Positions 1 through 8,039 of a stretch of DNA of 64,000 nucleotides are shown in pieces. Each line of letters opens with the position of its first letter. The first letter of the stretch is position 1. This stretch comes from PALSA-693 sp963781155 (GTDB lineage Bacteria; Actinomycetota; Acidimicrobiia; Acidimicrobiales; Palsa-688), in NCBI GenBank assembly GCA_963781155.1, contig CAWAEC010000007.1:62001-126000 (forward strand). Direction: 5' to 3'. Under the pieces are notes generated by a model that made no database searches, was not told the DNA's origin, and saw nothing but the letters and a program-made list of their open reading frames with translations. A program made the translations under genes and the position numbers.

Positions 1-337
1 GCTGCCGGTGGGTGGGGGCAAAATCAATGTGGAGGAGTTCGAGCGCACGCTCGACCACGGGGGGCGCTTCGGATGCCAAGGGTTCTCCCTATCAAAATGG
101 AACGATGCCGTCGGCACCGGTCCAGAGAGGGATGGACCTCGGCTGATACGTCCGTAGGCTCTCGTCTGCTTCACCGGGCTCTTCGCCGTGCGGGCCGGGA
201 GGCTCCCGTCGAACAAATCCAACCTTGTGCCACCAGCGTTCCTTCCCCCAACAGTGCCACGCCGAGGACCACCGAGGAGCCGGCCATCCCCACTGAGCTC
301 GACCCACCCGCCAGTTCGCCGGTGGCCGGCCCGGCGC
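1..337. other. Left edge without a recognisable gene
   Basis: An open plus-strand frame runs in from the window edge and stops at about 166 (about 54 codons, containing VEEFERTLDHGGRFG). It could be the C-terminus of a gene cut by the edge, but I do not recognise it. The rest up to 337 shows no convincing coding sequence on either strand. Confidence 0.3.
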
Positions 338-604
338 TCACGGTCGTGGCACCGGCCCGGCTTCGAGGGTGGCGCGAGGCCAGCCGCCCACCTCGGCCGC
401 GGCCTCGTAGGTACTTTGAAAGAAGGAGAGCAGCGTGGCGTCGGGATCCTCGGCGGTTCTCACCCACCGGCAGGGCAACACAAACTCCCCCAGGCCGCTG
501 ATGACGCCGAAGTCGAAGCCGGCTTCCTCGGCCAGAACCACATCTCGCACGAGCTGCTTGGGACCAGCTTGCTCGCACATCATGGTGTAGCCAAACAGCG
601 TCAC
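338..604 (-). pseudogene. Chimeric remnant: F420-dependent oxidoreductase head joined to a DUF5996-like tail
   Basis: The 88-residue frame begins with MTLFGYTMMCEQAG...EEAGFDFGVIS, the usual start of F420-dependent luciferase-like monooxygenases of the G6PDH-like family, which run to about 320 residues. Directly after FGVIS it changes to GEFVLP...DATLLSFFQSTYEAAAEVGGW, which resembles the C-terminus of DUF5996 proteins. Neither family is complete: the flavin-binding barrel of the first and the N-terminal two thirds of the second are missing. The GTG start overlaps the stop of the upstream dehydrogenase by four bases (GTGA), so it is probably still translated. I infer a deletion that fused two unrelated genes. 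Family identities come from memory of conserved motifs. Confidence 0.6.
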
Positions 605-1488
605 CGCGTCCCTCCCTGCTGCTCGAGCCAGCGAGTCACCACGGTGAGGTCCTCGTCGCCGAGCCCGTCATCGACGACCTGCTGCCACTCATCAGCCAGG
701 CAGGCAAGGACGGTGAGTTGGTCGTCGTCGACCCCTTGCAGAGCAAGGCGCACGTCCTTTAGCGCCAGCGACAGCGCGAACTGGGCCGAGAATTCGCCGG
801 TGGCAATCCGGTTCAGCTTGGCGGCCTGCCAAGACGACACCAGCGGACCGCCGCCGAGCCCGTCCACCACCCTGTCGGTCTCGAGGCCCAACCGCCGAGC
901 AAGAGCCACCGACGCGGCCACCGCTTCGGTCGCGAACGCCAACCACGTGTTGTTCACCAGCTTCAGGCGTGTGCCAGCCCCGACCGCCCCGACCCAAATG
1001 GTGCGCCGACCGAGGGCGTCGAAGAGGGCCGCAACACGCGCGTTGGCCTGCTCGGGCCCTGACGCGAAGATCGTTAGCTGGCCCTGCTCGGCCGGTTCCC
1101 TGCTGCCCGACACCGGCACGTCGAGGAGCGTCACGTCAGCTCGCTCGGCGTCCACCATGGCTGCGACGCGCTCCATGCCTGCCACGCCGATCGTGCTCAT
1201 CTGCACCCAGACGGCGCCCGGAGCGAGAGCAGCGAGCATGCCCTGGTCGCGGGCGATCGACAGGACAGCATCGGTGTCGGTCACCATGGTGACGACGATG
1301 GCGGCCCGCCGGGCGGCGTCGGCGGCAGACTCGGCGACGTCCGCACCGAGATCGGCCAGGTCGCGGGTCACGTCTCGGTTCCGGTTCCACACGATCGTCG
1401 GGATGCCGGCACGCAAAGCACTGACGGCCATCCCGTGGCCCATAGCGCCGATACCGAGCACCGCAACCGGCTCGTCCGTCGATGCCAT
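601..1488 (-). CDS. 3-hydroxyisobutyrate dehydrogenase-family NAD(P)-dependent oxidoreductase
   Basis: Beta-hydroxyacid dehydrogenase of about 295 residues, predicted to oxidise a small beta-hydroxy acid (or reduce the aldehyde acid) with NAD(P). The dinucleotide-binding GxGxMG motif is at residues 12-17, the substrate-loop VPVSGSREPAEQG carries the conserved Ser (about S127), and the catalytic Lys lies in RLKLVNN (about K176). Length is normal. I chose the ATG at 1488, not the longer frame from 1545, because a GGGAAGGGGA ribosome-binding site precedes it and the family starts close to the Rossmann motif. Its stop overlaps the GTG of the chimeric remnant downstream. The exact substrate cannot be read from sequence; tartronate semialdehyde or gamma-hydroxybutyrate reductases are alternatives. 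Confidence 0.85.
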   Translation of the reverse strand: MASTDEPVAVLGIGAMGHGMAVSALRAGIPTIVWNRNRDVTRDLADLGADVAESAADAARRAAIVVTMVTDTDAVLSIARDQGMLAALAPGAVWVQMSTIGVAGMERVAAMVDAERADVTLLDVPVSGSREPAEQGQLTIFASGPEQANARVAALFDALGRRTIWVGAVGAGTRLKLVNNTWLAFATEAVAASVALARRLGLETDRVVDGLGGGPLVSSWQAAKLNRIATGEFSAQFALSLALKDVRLALQGVDDDQLTVLACLADEWQQVVDDGLGDEDLTVVTRWLEQQGGTR

Positions 1489-1819
1489 CGGTGTCCCCTT
1501 CCCAGTTATGCGAGGGTAGCTCGCCACCAGCATCGCGTCGTCCAATCAGCGCTGCACCTGGGGTTGTGGCCCGAACCAGCGCGATCGGCGGCGGGCGGGG
1601 CTGATATTCGGACAGGCGAGGGCTTGTCGCGCGCGGAGGGAGCTCATTTCGTGGCTCCATCTGCACCGCTCCCGTTGTGGGTCCGACCTCGGCGTGCAAG
1701 GTAGTGGTGGCATCACCCAACGAAACGCATGCGTGCACGATGGTGGTGGCGGTCCTGTCGGGTTGTCATTGACGACAGCGGTTCGAAGGCGGGCCGGTTC
1801 GCCCGGAGGAGGGAAAGCA
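1489..1819. other. Intergenic, no gene seen
   Basis: Open frames here overlap one another and resemble no family known to me. The only local feature is a short interrupted repeat TGTC-N6-GACA within GTTGTCATTGACGACAGC near 1765, upstream of the broken exported-protein gene. Confidence 0.3.
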
Positions 1820-2081
1820 ATGAAGCTGCATCCTGCCGAGTCGAAGGCGCCAGGCAAACGGAACTGGAAGGGTCGCCGGGTCTTTAGCCGCCCTGGTGGC
1901 GGCGACCGCCGGCGGGACCGGCCTGCTGCTCGCCACCACTGGTACCGCTGACGGCGCTCCGACGGGCCCCCCGGCCGGCGCGCACGCGTACTCAACCCTG
2001 GTCCCGGCGTCGGACTGGCTCAACGTCGCCGTGCCCGGGGGTTCGAATCACCTGGATCTGACGATGAGACATCAACGCTAG
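1820..2081 (+). pseudogene. Frameshifted small exported protein
   Basis: An ATG at 1820, preceded by GGAGGAGGGAAAG, opens a basic N-terminus (MKLHPAESKAPGKRN). From about 1866 a second frame continues as GRVAGSLAALVAATAGGTG and LLLATTGTADGAP, a typical signal-peptide hydrophobic core with a small-residue cleavage region, and ends at TAG 2079-2081. Joining the frames gives a secreted protein of about 85 residues; as read, the first frame ends after about 43 codons. Either a one-base indel has inactivated it or the assembly is wrong here. The mature part (ending SDWLNVAVPGGSNHLDLTM) is unknown to me. Confidence 0.4.
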
Positions 2082-2129
2082 TTTTGCCTCAGCGGAAAGG
2101 GATTCCAACCAACGAGGAGGTGCCCTGCG

Positions 2130-2540
2130 ATGATGAGACTGTGCCGCTTCCGGCCCGATCCTGCGGTCACGCCTGAGTTCCTGGCCGGACTCTGGTATGG
2201 AGACGTACCCCCCGATCTGATCCTGCATGAGTGGCTTTACGTCGACGTCGAGCCCCGCGAGATGGTTCTACTGTGGGAGGGTGGCGAAGAGGCGGAGCGC
2301 TGGGTTGACCGATCGTTCGGCGAATTCGGGACGTTAACCTGCGAGCCCGTGACCAACTCGACCCCGGGCCTCGCCGCCTGTCTGGATCGTGACCTGGAAC
2401 AGTTCGGTACCTGGATGCGGTCCAGGGGCAGCTCCGAGCCGGAGATCATTTCGCAGCTGGACCTGCGCCGCAGGGGGCTCGAGGCCCGGTCTCGTGAGGA
2501 GGCTCTTTCTGCCGGCCGCTCGTGGGCCGTAGAGCGGTAA
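2130..2540 (+). CDS. Hypothetical protein, 136 residues
   Basis: A well-formed small gene with a strong ribosome-binding site (GAGGAGG about 10 bases before ATG). The protein is acidic, rich in Trp, Glu and Arg, and has no signal peptide, membrane segment or Cys-pair motif. It has a central WEGGEEAERWVDRSFGEFG segment and a charged C-terminal helix (LDLRRRGLEARSREEAL). I do not recognise a family. It stands alone between a broken secreted-protein gene and the CoA-transferase gene in the same direction. Confidence 0.6.
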   Translation: MMRLCRFRPDPAVTPEFLAGLWYGDVPPDLILHEWLYVDVEPREMVLLWEGGEEAERWVDRSFGEFGTLTCEPVTNSTPGLAACLDRDLEQFGTWMRSRGSSEPEIISQLDLRRRGLEARSREEALSAGRSWAVER

Positions 2541-2763
2541 AACCGATACCACCACGGGGGCCTCTTCGCCGTTGGCAGCCTCCTCGGCCCGCCTGGCGAT
2601 GTCCCCCACAGCATGAACTCCATCGAACCGCCACCGTCGAACGGGTCCCTGCTTTCCGTGTCGTCTGGTAGTCGATCGACCCAGATCGTATTGGCGCCGT
2701 CGCCGTCCCACTCGGTTGCTAGCCTCTACGACGGTTCCCGTGCCCGAATTCTTTGGAGGGTTG

Positions 2764-5055
2764 ATGGTAGATCGCGACAAGCCCGACCAGGTCGGGGGGA
2801 TTCTTGCCGGGATCCGCATCGTCGACATGTCGGAGGGCATTGCTGGCCCGGTCGCCACCATGCTCCTGGCGGAGGTGGGCGCCGACGTAGTCAAGGTCGA
2901 GCCCCCGCAGCCGGGGCCCGACCGGTTGGAGCCGGGATTCAGGACATGGAACCGCAGCAAGCGCAGCGTCGCGCTCGACCTCACGACCGACGACGGGAAG
3001 GCTCAGCTCGAGCGCTTGCTATCGGTCGCCGACGTCCTCGTGCACGGCCTCGGGCCGAGGGCGGCCACGGCTGCTGGACTCGATGACGCTGGCCTCGCCA
3101 CCCGACATCCCCACTTGATCGTCTCGTCGGTGTTGTCATGGCCCGCCAACCACGCCGACGCAGACCGACCCGTCGACGAGACCTTGGCCATGGCTCGTTT
3201 AGGGATCTTCGACGAGCAGCTCCCATGGCTGCGGAGCGGACCCACGTTCGTGCGTTTCCCGATCGGCAGCTGGGGGGCGGTCTACACGGCTGCGTCCGGG
3301 ATCGTCGCCCGCCTGATCTCCCGGGGCCGCACTGGCGTGGCCGGACCGGCCCACACCAGCTTGGTCCAAGGTGCTCTGGTGCCCATGGGCATGCACTGGT
3401 CTCGGTCCGAGACACCGTCGCCACTACTGGCGGCCGGAATGCCCAAGGAAAGTCGGGGTTCGCAGGCCACCATCTTCGAGTGCAGCGACGGTCAGTGGAT
3501 CCATATCATGGGCAATCCCCTTCAGGTGCCGCGAATCGCCGAGTTCGTGGCGGGCTACGTAGACGAAGAACCGGTCCCCTTCGCCTCGCGCCATCCGCAG
3601 ATCTCATGGGTCAACCCCTCCAGCGCGCTGGTGGCCAACTTCCGCAGCGCACCCCAGTCGGTGTGGCTCGACGAGCTGTGGGCCAACGACGTGCCGGTTC
3701 AGCCGTGCCTGCCGTTTGGCGACGTGTTCGGCGACGAGCAGGCTTGGGCCAACGAGTACATCGTTGAACTCGACGATCCGGTGGATGGCCGTATCACCGT
3801 GGGCGGGAAACCTCTGACCGTCACGCCCCCTCAGGCGATCAAAGGGGCCGCCCCCGAGCACGGCGCTGACACCGCAGAGGTGCTCGTTGAATGGGCGGAG
3901 CAAGCCGAGCAGGCCGAGCGCGTTGCTGACCCGCCCGGCACCGGGGTCACGACCCGATACCCGCTCGAGGGAATCCGGGTTCTGGATCTGGGGAACTATC
4001 TGGCCGGCCCGTACGCGCCGCAGATGCTGGCCGACCTTGGCGCCGACGTTGTCAAGCTCGAGGCCGCGACCGGTGATCCCATGCGGGCTCTGGGCTGGCC
4101 ATTTGCGGGTTGCCAACGGGGCAAACGGGGCTTGGCCCTCGACCTCAAGTCGCCGCAGTCGCGCCCGGCGCTTGAGGCCGCCATCCGTTGGGCAGACGTC
4201 GTTCATCACAACCTGCGGATGCCTGCGGCCCGCCGCCTCGGGCTCGACTACGAGTCGGTCCGCCGCATCAACCCGGACATCGTGTTCTGTCACACCAGCT
4301 CGTACGGCCCGAGCGGGCCCCGTGCCGATTGGCCTGGATATGACCAGCTGTTTCAAGCCCAATGCGGCTGGGAAGTGCTCGGCGCCGGCGAAGGCAATCC
4401 GCCCATGTGGCATCGGTTCGGTTTCATGGACCACCAGTGCGCCATGTCCTCGACGGTGGCGACCCTTTTGGCCATCTACCACCGGGACCGGACCGGGCAG
4501 GGCCAGGCGGTCGCCGGGTCGCTGCTCGGCGCCGGGGCGTTGACCGCCAGCGAAACCTTCAAGCGGGCCGATGGCACCCTGGTGCCCCGACCCACAGTCG
4601 ACGCCATGCAGTTGGGTGTCTCGGCGGGGCGTCGCATTGTGGAGCTCGCCGATGGATGGGTCGCCCTGGCCGCAGACCAGCCCGCCCAGGTCGAGGCGCT
4701 GGCCGCCATTGAACTCGAGGGACGCAAGGTCGATGACGCCCTCGCCGACCTGAACCAAGCCGGAGTACCGGCCGAGCAGGTCCGCCTGGTCCAGCGGTAT
4801 CCATTCTTCGACAGCCCGGTCAACCGGGCAGCTCATCTCGTGGCTGAGTACCCCCACGCCGAATGGGGAAAGCTCGAACAGCCGGGTGCTTTGTGGTTCT
4901 TCGGTAACCAGGCGGTGCAGCTACACCTGGCCCCACCCGCACTCGGCGAGCATACGGTAGAGGTCTTGCGGGCTTTCGGCCTCGATCAAGCGGCCATCGA
5001 CGAGCTCGTGATCGAGGGCGTCGCCGTCCAGTACGCGCCAACCGCTGGTACTTGA
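2764..5055 (+). CDS. Two-domain CaiB/BaiF (family III) CoA-transferase
   Basis: Protein of 763 residues made of two family III CoA-transferase domains in tandem (about 10-370 and 400-760). Each starts with the hallmark LxGIRxxD...GP...LAxxGADVVKxE. Family III enzymes move CoA between carboxylic acids and use an Asp that forms an acyl-aspartyl intermediate. In the C-terminal domain this Asp is present (FMDHQ, about D556). At the matching position of the N-terminal domain (FPIGSWGA) it is Ser, about S169, so that half is probably structural or substrate-binding. The ATG at 2764 follows GGAGGG closely; an in-frame start at 2716 is possible. No partner acyl-CoA dehydrogenase or racemase lies nearby, so the acid substrate is unknown. 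Confidence 0.88.
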   Translation: MVDRDKPDQVGGILAGIRIVDMSEGIAGPVATMLLAEVGADVVKVEPPQPGPDRLEPGFRTWNRSKRSVALDLTTDDGKAQLERLLSVADVLVHGLGPRAATAAGLDDAGLATRHPHLIVSSVLSWPANHADADRPVDETLAMARLGIFDEQLPWLRSGPTFVRFPIGSWGAVYTAASGIVARLISRGRTGVAGPAHTSLVQGALVPMGMHWSRSETPSPLLAAGMPKESRGSQATIFECSDGQWIHIMGNPLQVPRIAEFVAGYVDEEPVPFASRHPQISWVNPSSALVANFRSAPQSVWLDELWANDVPVQPCLPFGDVFGDEQAWANEYIVELDDPVDGRITVGGKPLTVTPPQAIKGAAPEHGADTAEVLVEWAEQAEQAERVADPPGTGVTTRYPLEGIRVLDLGNYLAGPYAPQMLADLGADVVKLEAATGDPMRALGWPFAGCQRGKRGLALDLKSPQSRPALEAAIRWADVVHHNLRMPAARRLGLDYESVRRINPDIVFCHTSSYGPSGPRADWPGYDQLFQAQCGWEVLGAGEGNPPMWHRFGFMDHQCAMSSTVATLLAIYHRDRTGQGQAVAGSLLGAGALTASETFKRADGTLVPRPTVDAMQLGVSAGRRIVELADGWVALAADQPAQVEALAAIELEGRKVDDALADLNQAGVPAEQVRLVQRYPFFDSPVNRAAHLVAEYPHAEWGKLEQPGALWFFGNQAVQLHLAPPALGEHTVEVLRAFGLDQAAIDELVIEGVAVQYAPTAGT

Positions 5056-5078
5056 GGGCAGCGCGTTATTACGCCCTC
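5054..5078. terminator. Possible hairpin between convergent genes
   Basis: GAGGGC (5054-5059) and GCCCTC (5073-5078) can form a 6-bp stem immediately after the CoA-transferase stop, where it converges with the MOSC fusion gene. There is no T-run on either strand, so intrinsic termination is only a possibility. Confidence 0.3.
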
Positions 5079-5200
5079 TCGTTGAACGGGTTCTCGATGA
5101 AGCATGACTGACATGCCCTCCCGCCCGAGCCAGTCGTTTTAAAGACCGACCTATCCTTGCGCTGCTCTCCAACACTGCATGGTCACCGCAGTCGCCCCGG

Positions 5201-7033
5201 TCACAGATCGAGCACTATGTCGTCGTGGGGTTGTGAGCAGCAGATGAACACACTTCCGTCGGCGGGAGGTTCAACTGGGTCGGGGCTGTAGTCGACACTC
5301 CCGGCGATGAGCGTCGTCTCGCACGTGTGGCAGACCCCGGTACGGCATGACCAGCGCACGGGCACGTCACAGGACTCGGCAAGTTCAAGGAGGGTGCCGT
5401 ACTCGAGGCTCCACGGGATGTTCAGGTCGCTGCGGGCGAAGGCGATCGTCGGGCCGGTTCCGGGTTCGCCGGTGGGGGGATGGGGTGCCCGGGCGGGTGT
5501 GGCGGCAATCCCTGGCGTCTCGCTGGGTGTCGGCCCGAAGAGTTCAACGTGGACGCGGGAGGCATCGAAGTCCAGGGCGGCCAGACCGGCGCTGATCTCG
5601 TCCATGAAGGCAGTAGGCCCGCACAGGTATGCTTCTGCATCGGGTGGCGGCGTAAGTTGGGCGAGCAACGTCGCGGTGAGACGTCCGGCCCTGTCGAAAT
5701 CGCGGCCTTGGAGGTCATCCGGCTCCGGGCGGCTGTAGTACACGTGGGCCTGTGCGTTGGGCAGCGACGTGAGTAGGGATCGGGCCTCGGCGCCGAACAC
5801 GTGCTCACGACCGTTGCGTGCGACCTGCAGCCACCAGATCTCTCGGTCGGAGCGCTCCTGCGCCAGTGCCTGAAGCATGGCGAGAACGGGGGTGGCACCG
5901 ATCCCGGCGCTGATCAGCAGGACGGGCGCGCTCGTCTGGTCGAGGATAAACGTGCCGCGCGGTGCGGCGCTGTCGAGTTGGTCGCCGACAGCCAGACGAG
6001 TGTGGAGATAGCCGCTGGCGGCGCCGCCCGGTTCGCGCTTGACGGTGACGCGGTAATAGCCCGCGCCGGGTGGTCCGGAGAGCGAGTAGTTGCGCAGCAC
6101 CGCCCGCTGCCCCTTGTCGGGCTGAACTCGCAGAGTGAGGTACTGACCTGGGCGGGCTGCCGGTATTGGAGCGCCCGTGGGATCCTCGAGGCGTATCGAG
6201 ATCGCCGAGACGCTTTCACGGGTGATGGCTTTGACCGTCAGCTGACGAAAGCCAGACCAGGCTGGAGGCGGGCTCGTTACGGCCAGACCAGCGTTGCCGC
6301 TGCCGGGTTCCTCATTGAGCAGAGCCCGAAACGAGCCCTGCCAGCCCGGACTGAGGGCAGGAATACGGAGCGCTTTCAGCAGCCCCTGGCGCGTGTGACC
6401 GGGAAGGTAAAGCAGGGCGTCGACGTCCGCGATCGTCATCTGCTCGGGTCCCGTCGAGAGCTTGATGATTTTGTCTCCTGCCTGTACCTCGCCCTCTTCG
6501 AGCACCCGGAAATAGAAGCCTGGTCGGTGGTGGGACACAAGCAACGCGGGAATCTGGGGATCATTCATGCGGATCCCAACCCGATAGCAGGTGACGCGAG
6601 GTTGGGTTACCTCGAAGGTGGCGCTGCCGATCTGGTAGCGATCGCCGATGCACACCTCGTTATCGGCGAGACCGTCCACCGTGAAGTTCTCGGCGAACTG
6701 TCCGTAGGCGAAGTCGTTTCGTCCGAGCTCGCGCTCCCAGTATCGATACGAGTCGATCTGATAGACGAACACCGCTCGCTGCTCGCCGCCGTGACCGGCC
6801 AGGTCGCCTTGACCATCGCCCTCAACGTTGAGCCGACCGACCCGATGGGAACCCGGCACCGGGTCCTTGAAGACCCCCGTGTGGACAGTCCTCCCCTGCC
6901 AGGAAACGTCCTTCGGCAAGCCGACGTTCACCGACAATAACGTCCCAAGGGGCGGGTTGGATTGGACTCGCGTGGGCTGCTCCTCGTGTGCGATCACAGG
7001 GGTAGGGGCTGCGGCAGGGGGTCCGGCAGTCAT
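5201..7033 (-). CDS. MOSC / ferredoxin-reductase / [2Fe-2S] ferredoxin fusion protein
   Basis: A 610-residue cytosolic fusion. Residues about 28-240 are a YiiM-type MOSC domain, with GHGGEQRAV...YW and the Cys expected to bind sulfur or molybdenum cofactor in TCYRVG (C149). Residues about 265-500 are a ferredoxin-NADP reductase module: FAD motif RNYS (314-317), nucleotide motif SAGIGATP (375-382) and CGP (471-473). Residues about 525-610 are a plant-type [2Fe-2S] ferredoxin (C563, C568, C571 and C598 or C599). Known relatives combine a Moco-sulfurase C-terminal fold with an electron-transfer chain and are thought to reduce N-hydroxylated or similar compounds; that role is inferred. ATG at 7033 has a GGAGAGG site. 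No partner gene is adjacent. Confidence 0.88.
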   Translation of the reverse strand: MTAGPPAAAPTPVIAHEEQPTRVQSNPPLGTLLSVNVGLPKDVSWQGRTVHTGVFKDPVPGSHRVGRLNVEGDGQGDLAGHGGEQRAVFVYQIDSYRYWERELGRNDFAYGQFAENFTVDGLADNEVCIGDRYQIGSATFEVTQPRVTCYRVGIRMNDPQIPALLVSHHRPGFYFRVLEEGEVQAGDKIIKLSTGPEQMTIADVDALLYLPGHTRQGLLKALRIPALSPGWQGSFRALLNEEPGSGNAGLAVTSPPPAWSGFRQLTVKAITRESVSAISIRLEDPTGAPIPAARPGQYLTLRVQPDKGQRAVLRNYSLSGPPGAGYYRVTVKREPGGAASGYLHTRLAVGDQLDSAAPRGTFILDQTSAPVLLISAGIGATPVLAMLQALAQERSDREIWWLQVARNGREHVFGAEARSLLTSLPNAQAHVYYSRPEPDDLQGRDFDRAGRLTATLLAQLTPPPDAEAYLCGPTAFMDEISAGLAALDFDASRVHVELFGPTPSETPGIAATPARAPHPPTGEPGTGPTIAFARSDLNIPWSLEYGTLLELAESCDVPVRWSCRTGVCHTCETTLIAGSVDYSPDPVEPPADGSVFICCSQPHDDIVLDL

Positions 7034-7432
7034 TGTTCCTCTCCATCGGTGACGGGACCGACGATCTCATGACGGGTTCAGCTGGATCGGCGACGTCGAG
7101 ACTTCACACTCCAGGCACCAGTCCGTCTCCCTTCCTCTCCGCTTAATCAGCAGGTCATCGAGGCCGGTATCGCATCGTGCAGCATCAGCATCGCGCTTGC
7201 GGCAGCCCAACCCGCAATCCGGGGTCTGATCGCGTTCGATCCCCAATGAACCCCCACGGGTGCTCGGTGATTGGCGGCGGCGGCCCGTTCCTGTATCCCT
7301 ACTAGGATGCCGACGAATCATGCGCTTTTTCGGCTGCGCCCTATCTCCGGCGCGGAATCCATATCATCGCCCGATCGCGCGCGTACCCCGTTCGAAGCGG
7401 GTTACGCATCCTCAACTACTGGAGGTGCCCGG
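7034..7432. other. Intergenic between divergent genes, nothing specific seen
   Basis: About 400 bases between the divergently transcribed MOSC fusion and VOC genes. Frames on both strands have no family resemblance. It must hold both promoters, but I could not pick a convincing -35/-10 pair. Confidence 0.35.
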
Positions 7433-7882
7433 ATGGCCGACTTCACACCGCCCAGAGATGGAATGGTGTTGTGCCATTTTATCGTGTCGGACGACGTCGA
7501 GCGCTCCCGGCGCTTCTACACCGAAGTACTCGGGGGGAGGGTGATCTTCGGCCCAGAGCCGACCAACATCGCACTCGCCAACAGCTACATCGTCATCAAT
7601 CTCGGCGGAGGCCCGACCGACGACAAGCCCACGGTCACCCTGGAGACGCCACCCGACCCCGACCGGGTCAGCAGCTTCCTAAATATCCGTGTCACGGACA
7701 TCCACGCCGTGCACGCCGAATGGAGCGCCCGGGGGCTCGAATTCCTGACCCCGCCGAAGCAGCACAAGTATGAGATCCGTTGCTACCTCCGTGATCCCGA
7801 CGGACATCTGATCGAGGTCGGGCAAACGACCGACCCAGAGGGCGACTGGTCACCGTGGCAGTCCCCTCCCTCGGGGTCATGA
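7433..7882 (+). CDS. VOC (glyoxalase/bleomycin-resistance) family protein
   Basis: A 149-residue single-module VOC protein. The first beta-alpha-beta-beta-beta unit has HFIVSDDVERSRRFYTEVLGGRV. The second ends in the family hallmark YLRDPDGHLIEVGQTT, with the usual His/Glu metal ligands (H in DGH, E in IEVGQ). VOC proteins are metal-dependent lyases, dioxygenases or drug binders; the substrate cannot be told here. The ATG at 7433 is chosen because GGAGG lies about 7 bases upstream; the longer frame lacks a site. It precedes the molybdenum-hydroxylase gene by about 160 bases in the same direction. Confidence 0.85.
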   Translation: MADFTPPRDGMVLCHFIVSDDVERSRRFYTEVLGGRVIFGPEPTNIALANSYIVINLGGGPTDDKPTVTLETPPDPDRVSSFLNIRVTDIHAVHAEWSARGLEFLTPPKQHKYEIRCYLRDPDGHLIEVGQTTDPEGDWSPWQSPPSGS

Positions 7883-8039
7883 AGACGGCTGCTCGTACTT
7901 CGTTCGCCTGCAAGGCAACAATTTTGTAACGCATGAGCTCACCGGCTGCTCGGGCTGCTCACATATGGCATCTGCCGGACGTTGTGCGGCAACATTGGCC
8001 ACCTGCACTTGATACCAGAGCATCATGGAGGAGTACTTC

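Noticed and set aside
188..1519. Long plus-strand frame of 443 codons
   Set aside because: Antisense to the dehydrogenase, which has clear motifs. Composition is Arg/Ser/Pro-rich as expected of a shadow.
2036..2056. GGTTCGAATC-like sequence resembling a tRNA T-arm
   Set aside because: The flanks (GGGG before, CACCT after) do not pair as a T-stem, and no acceptor or anticodon arm can be built upstream.
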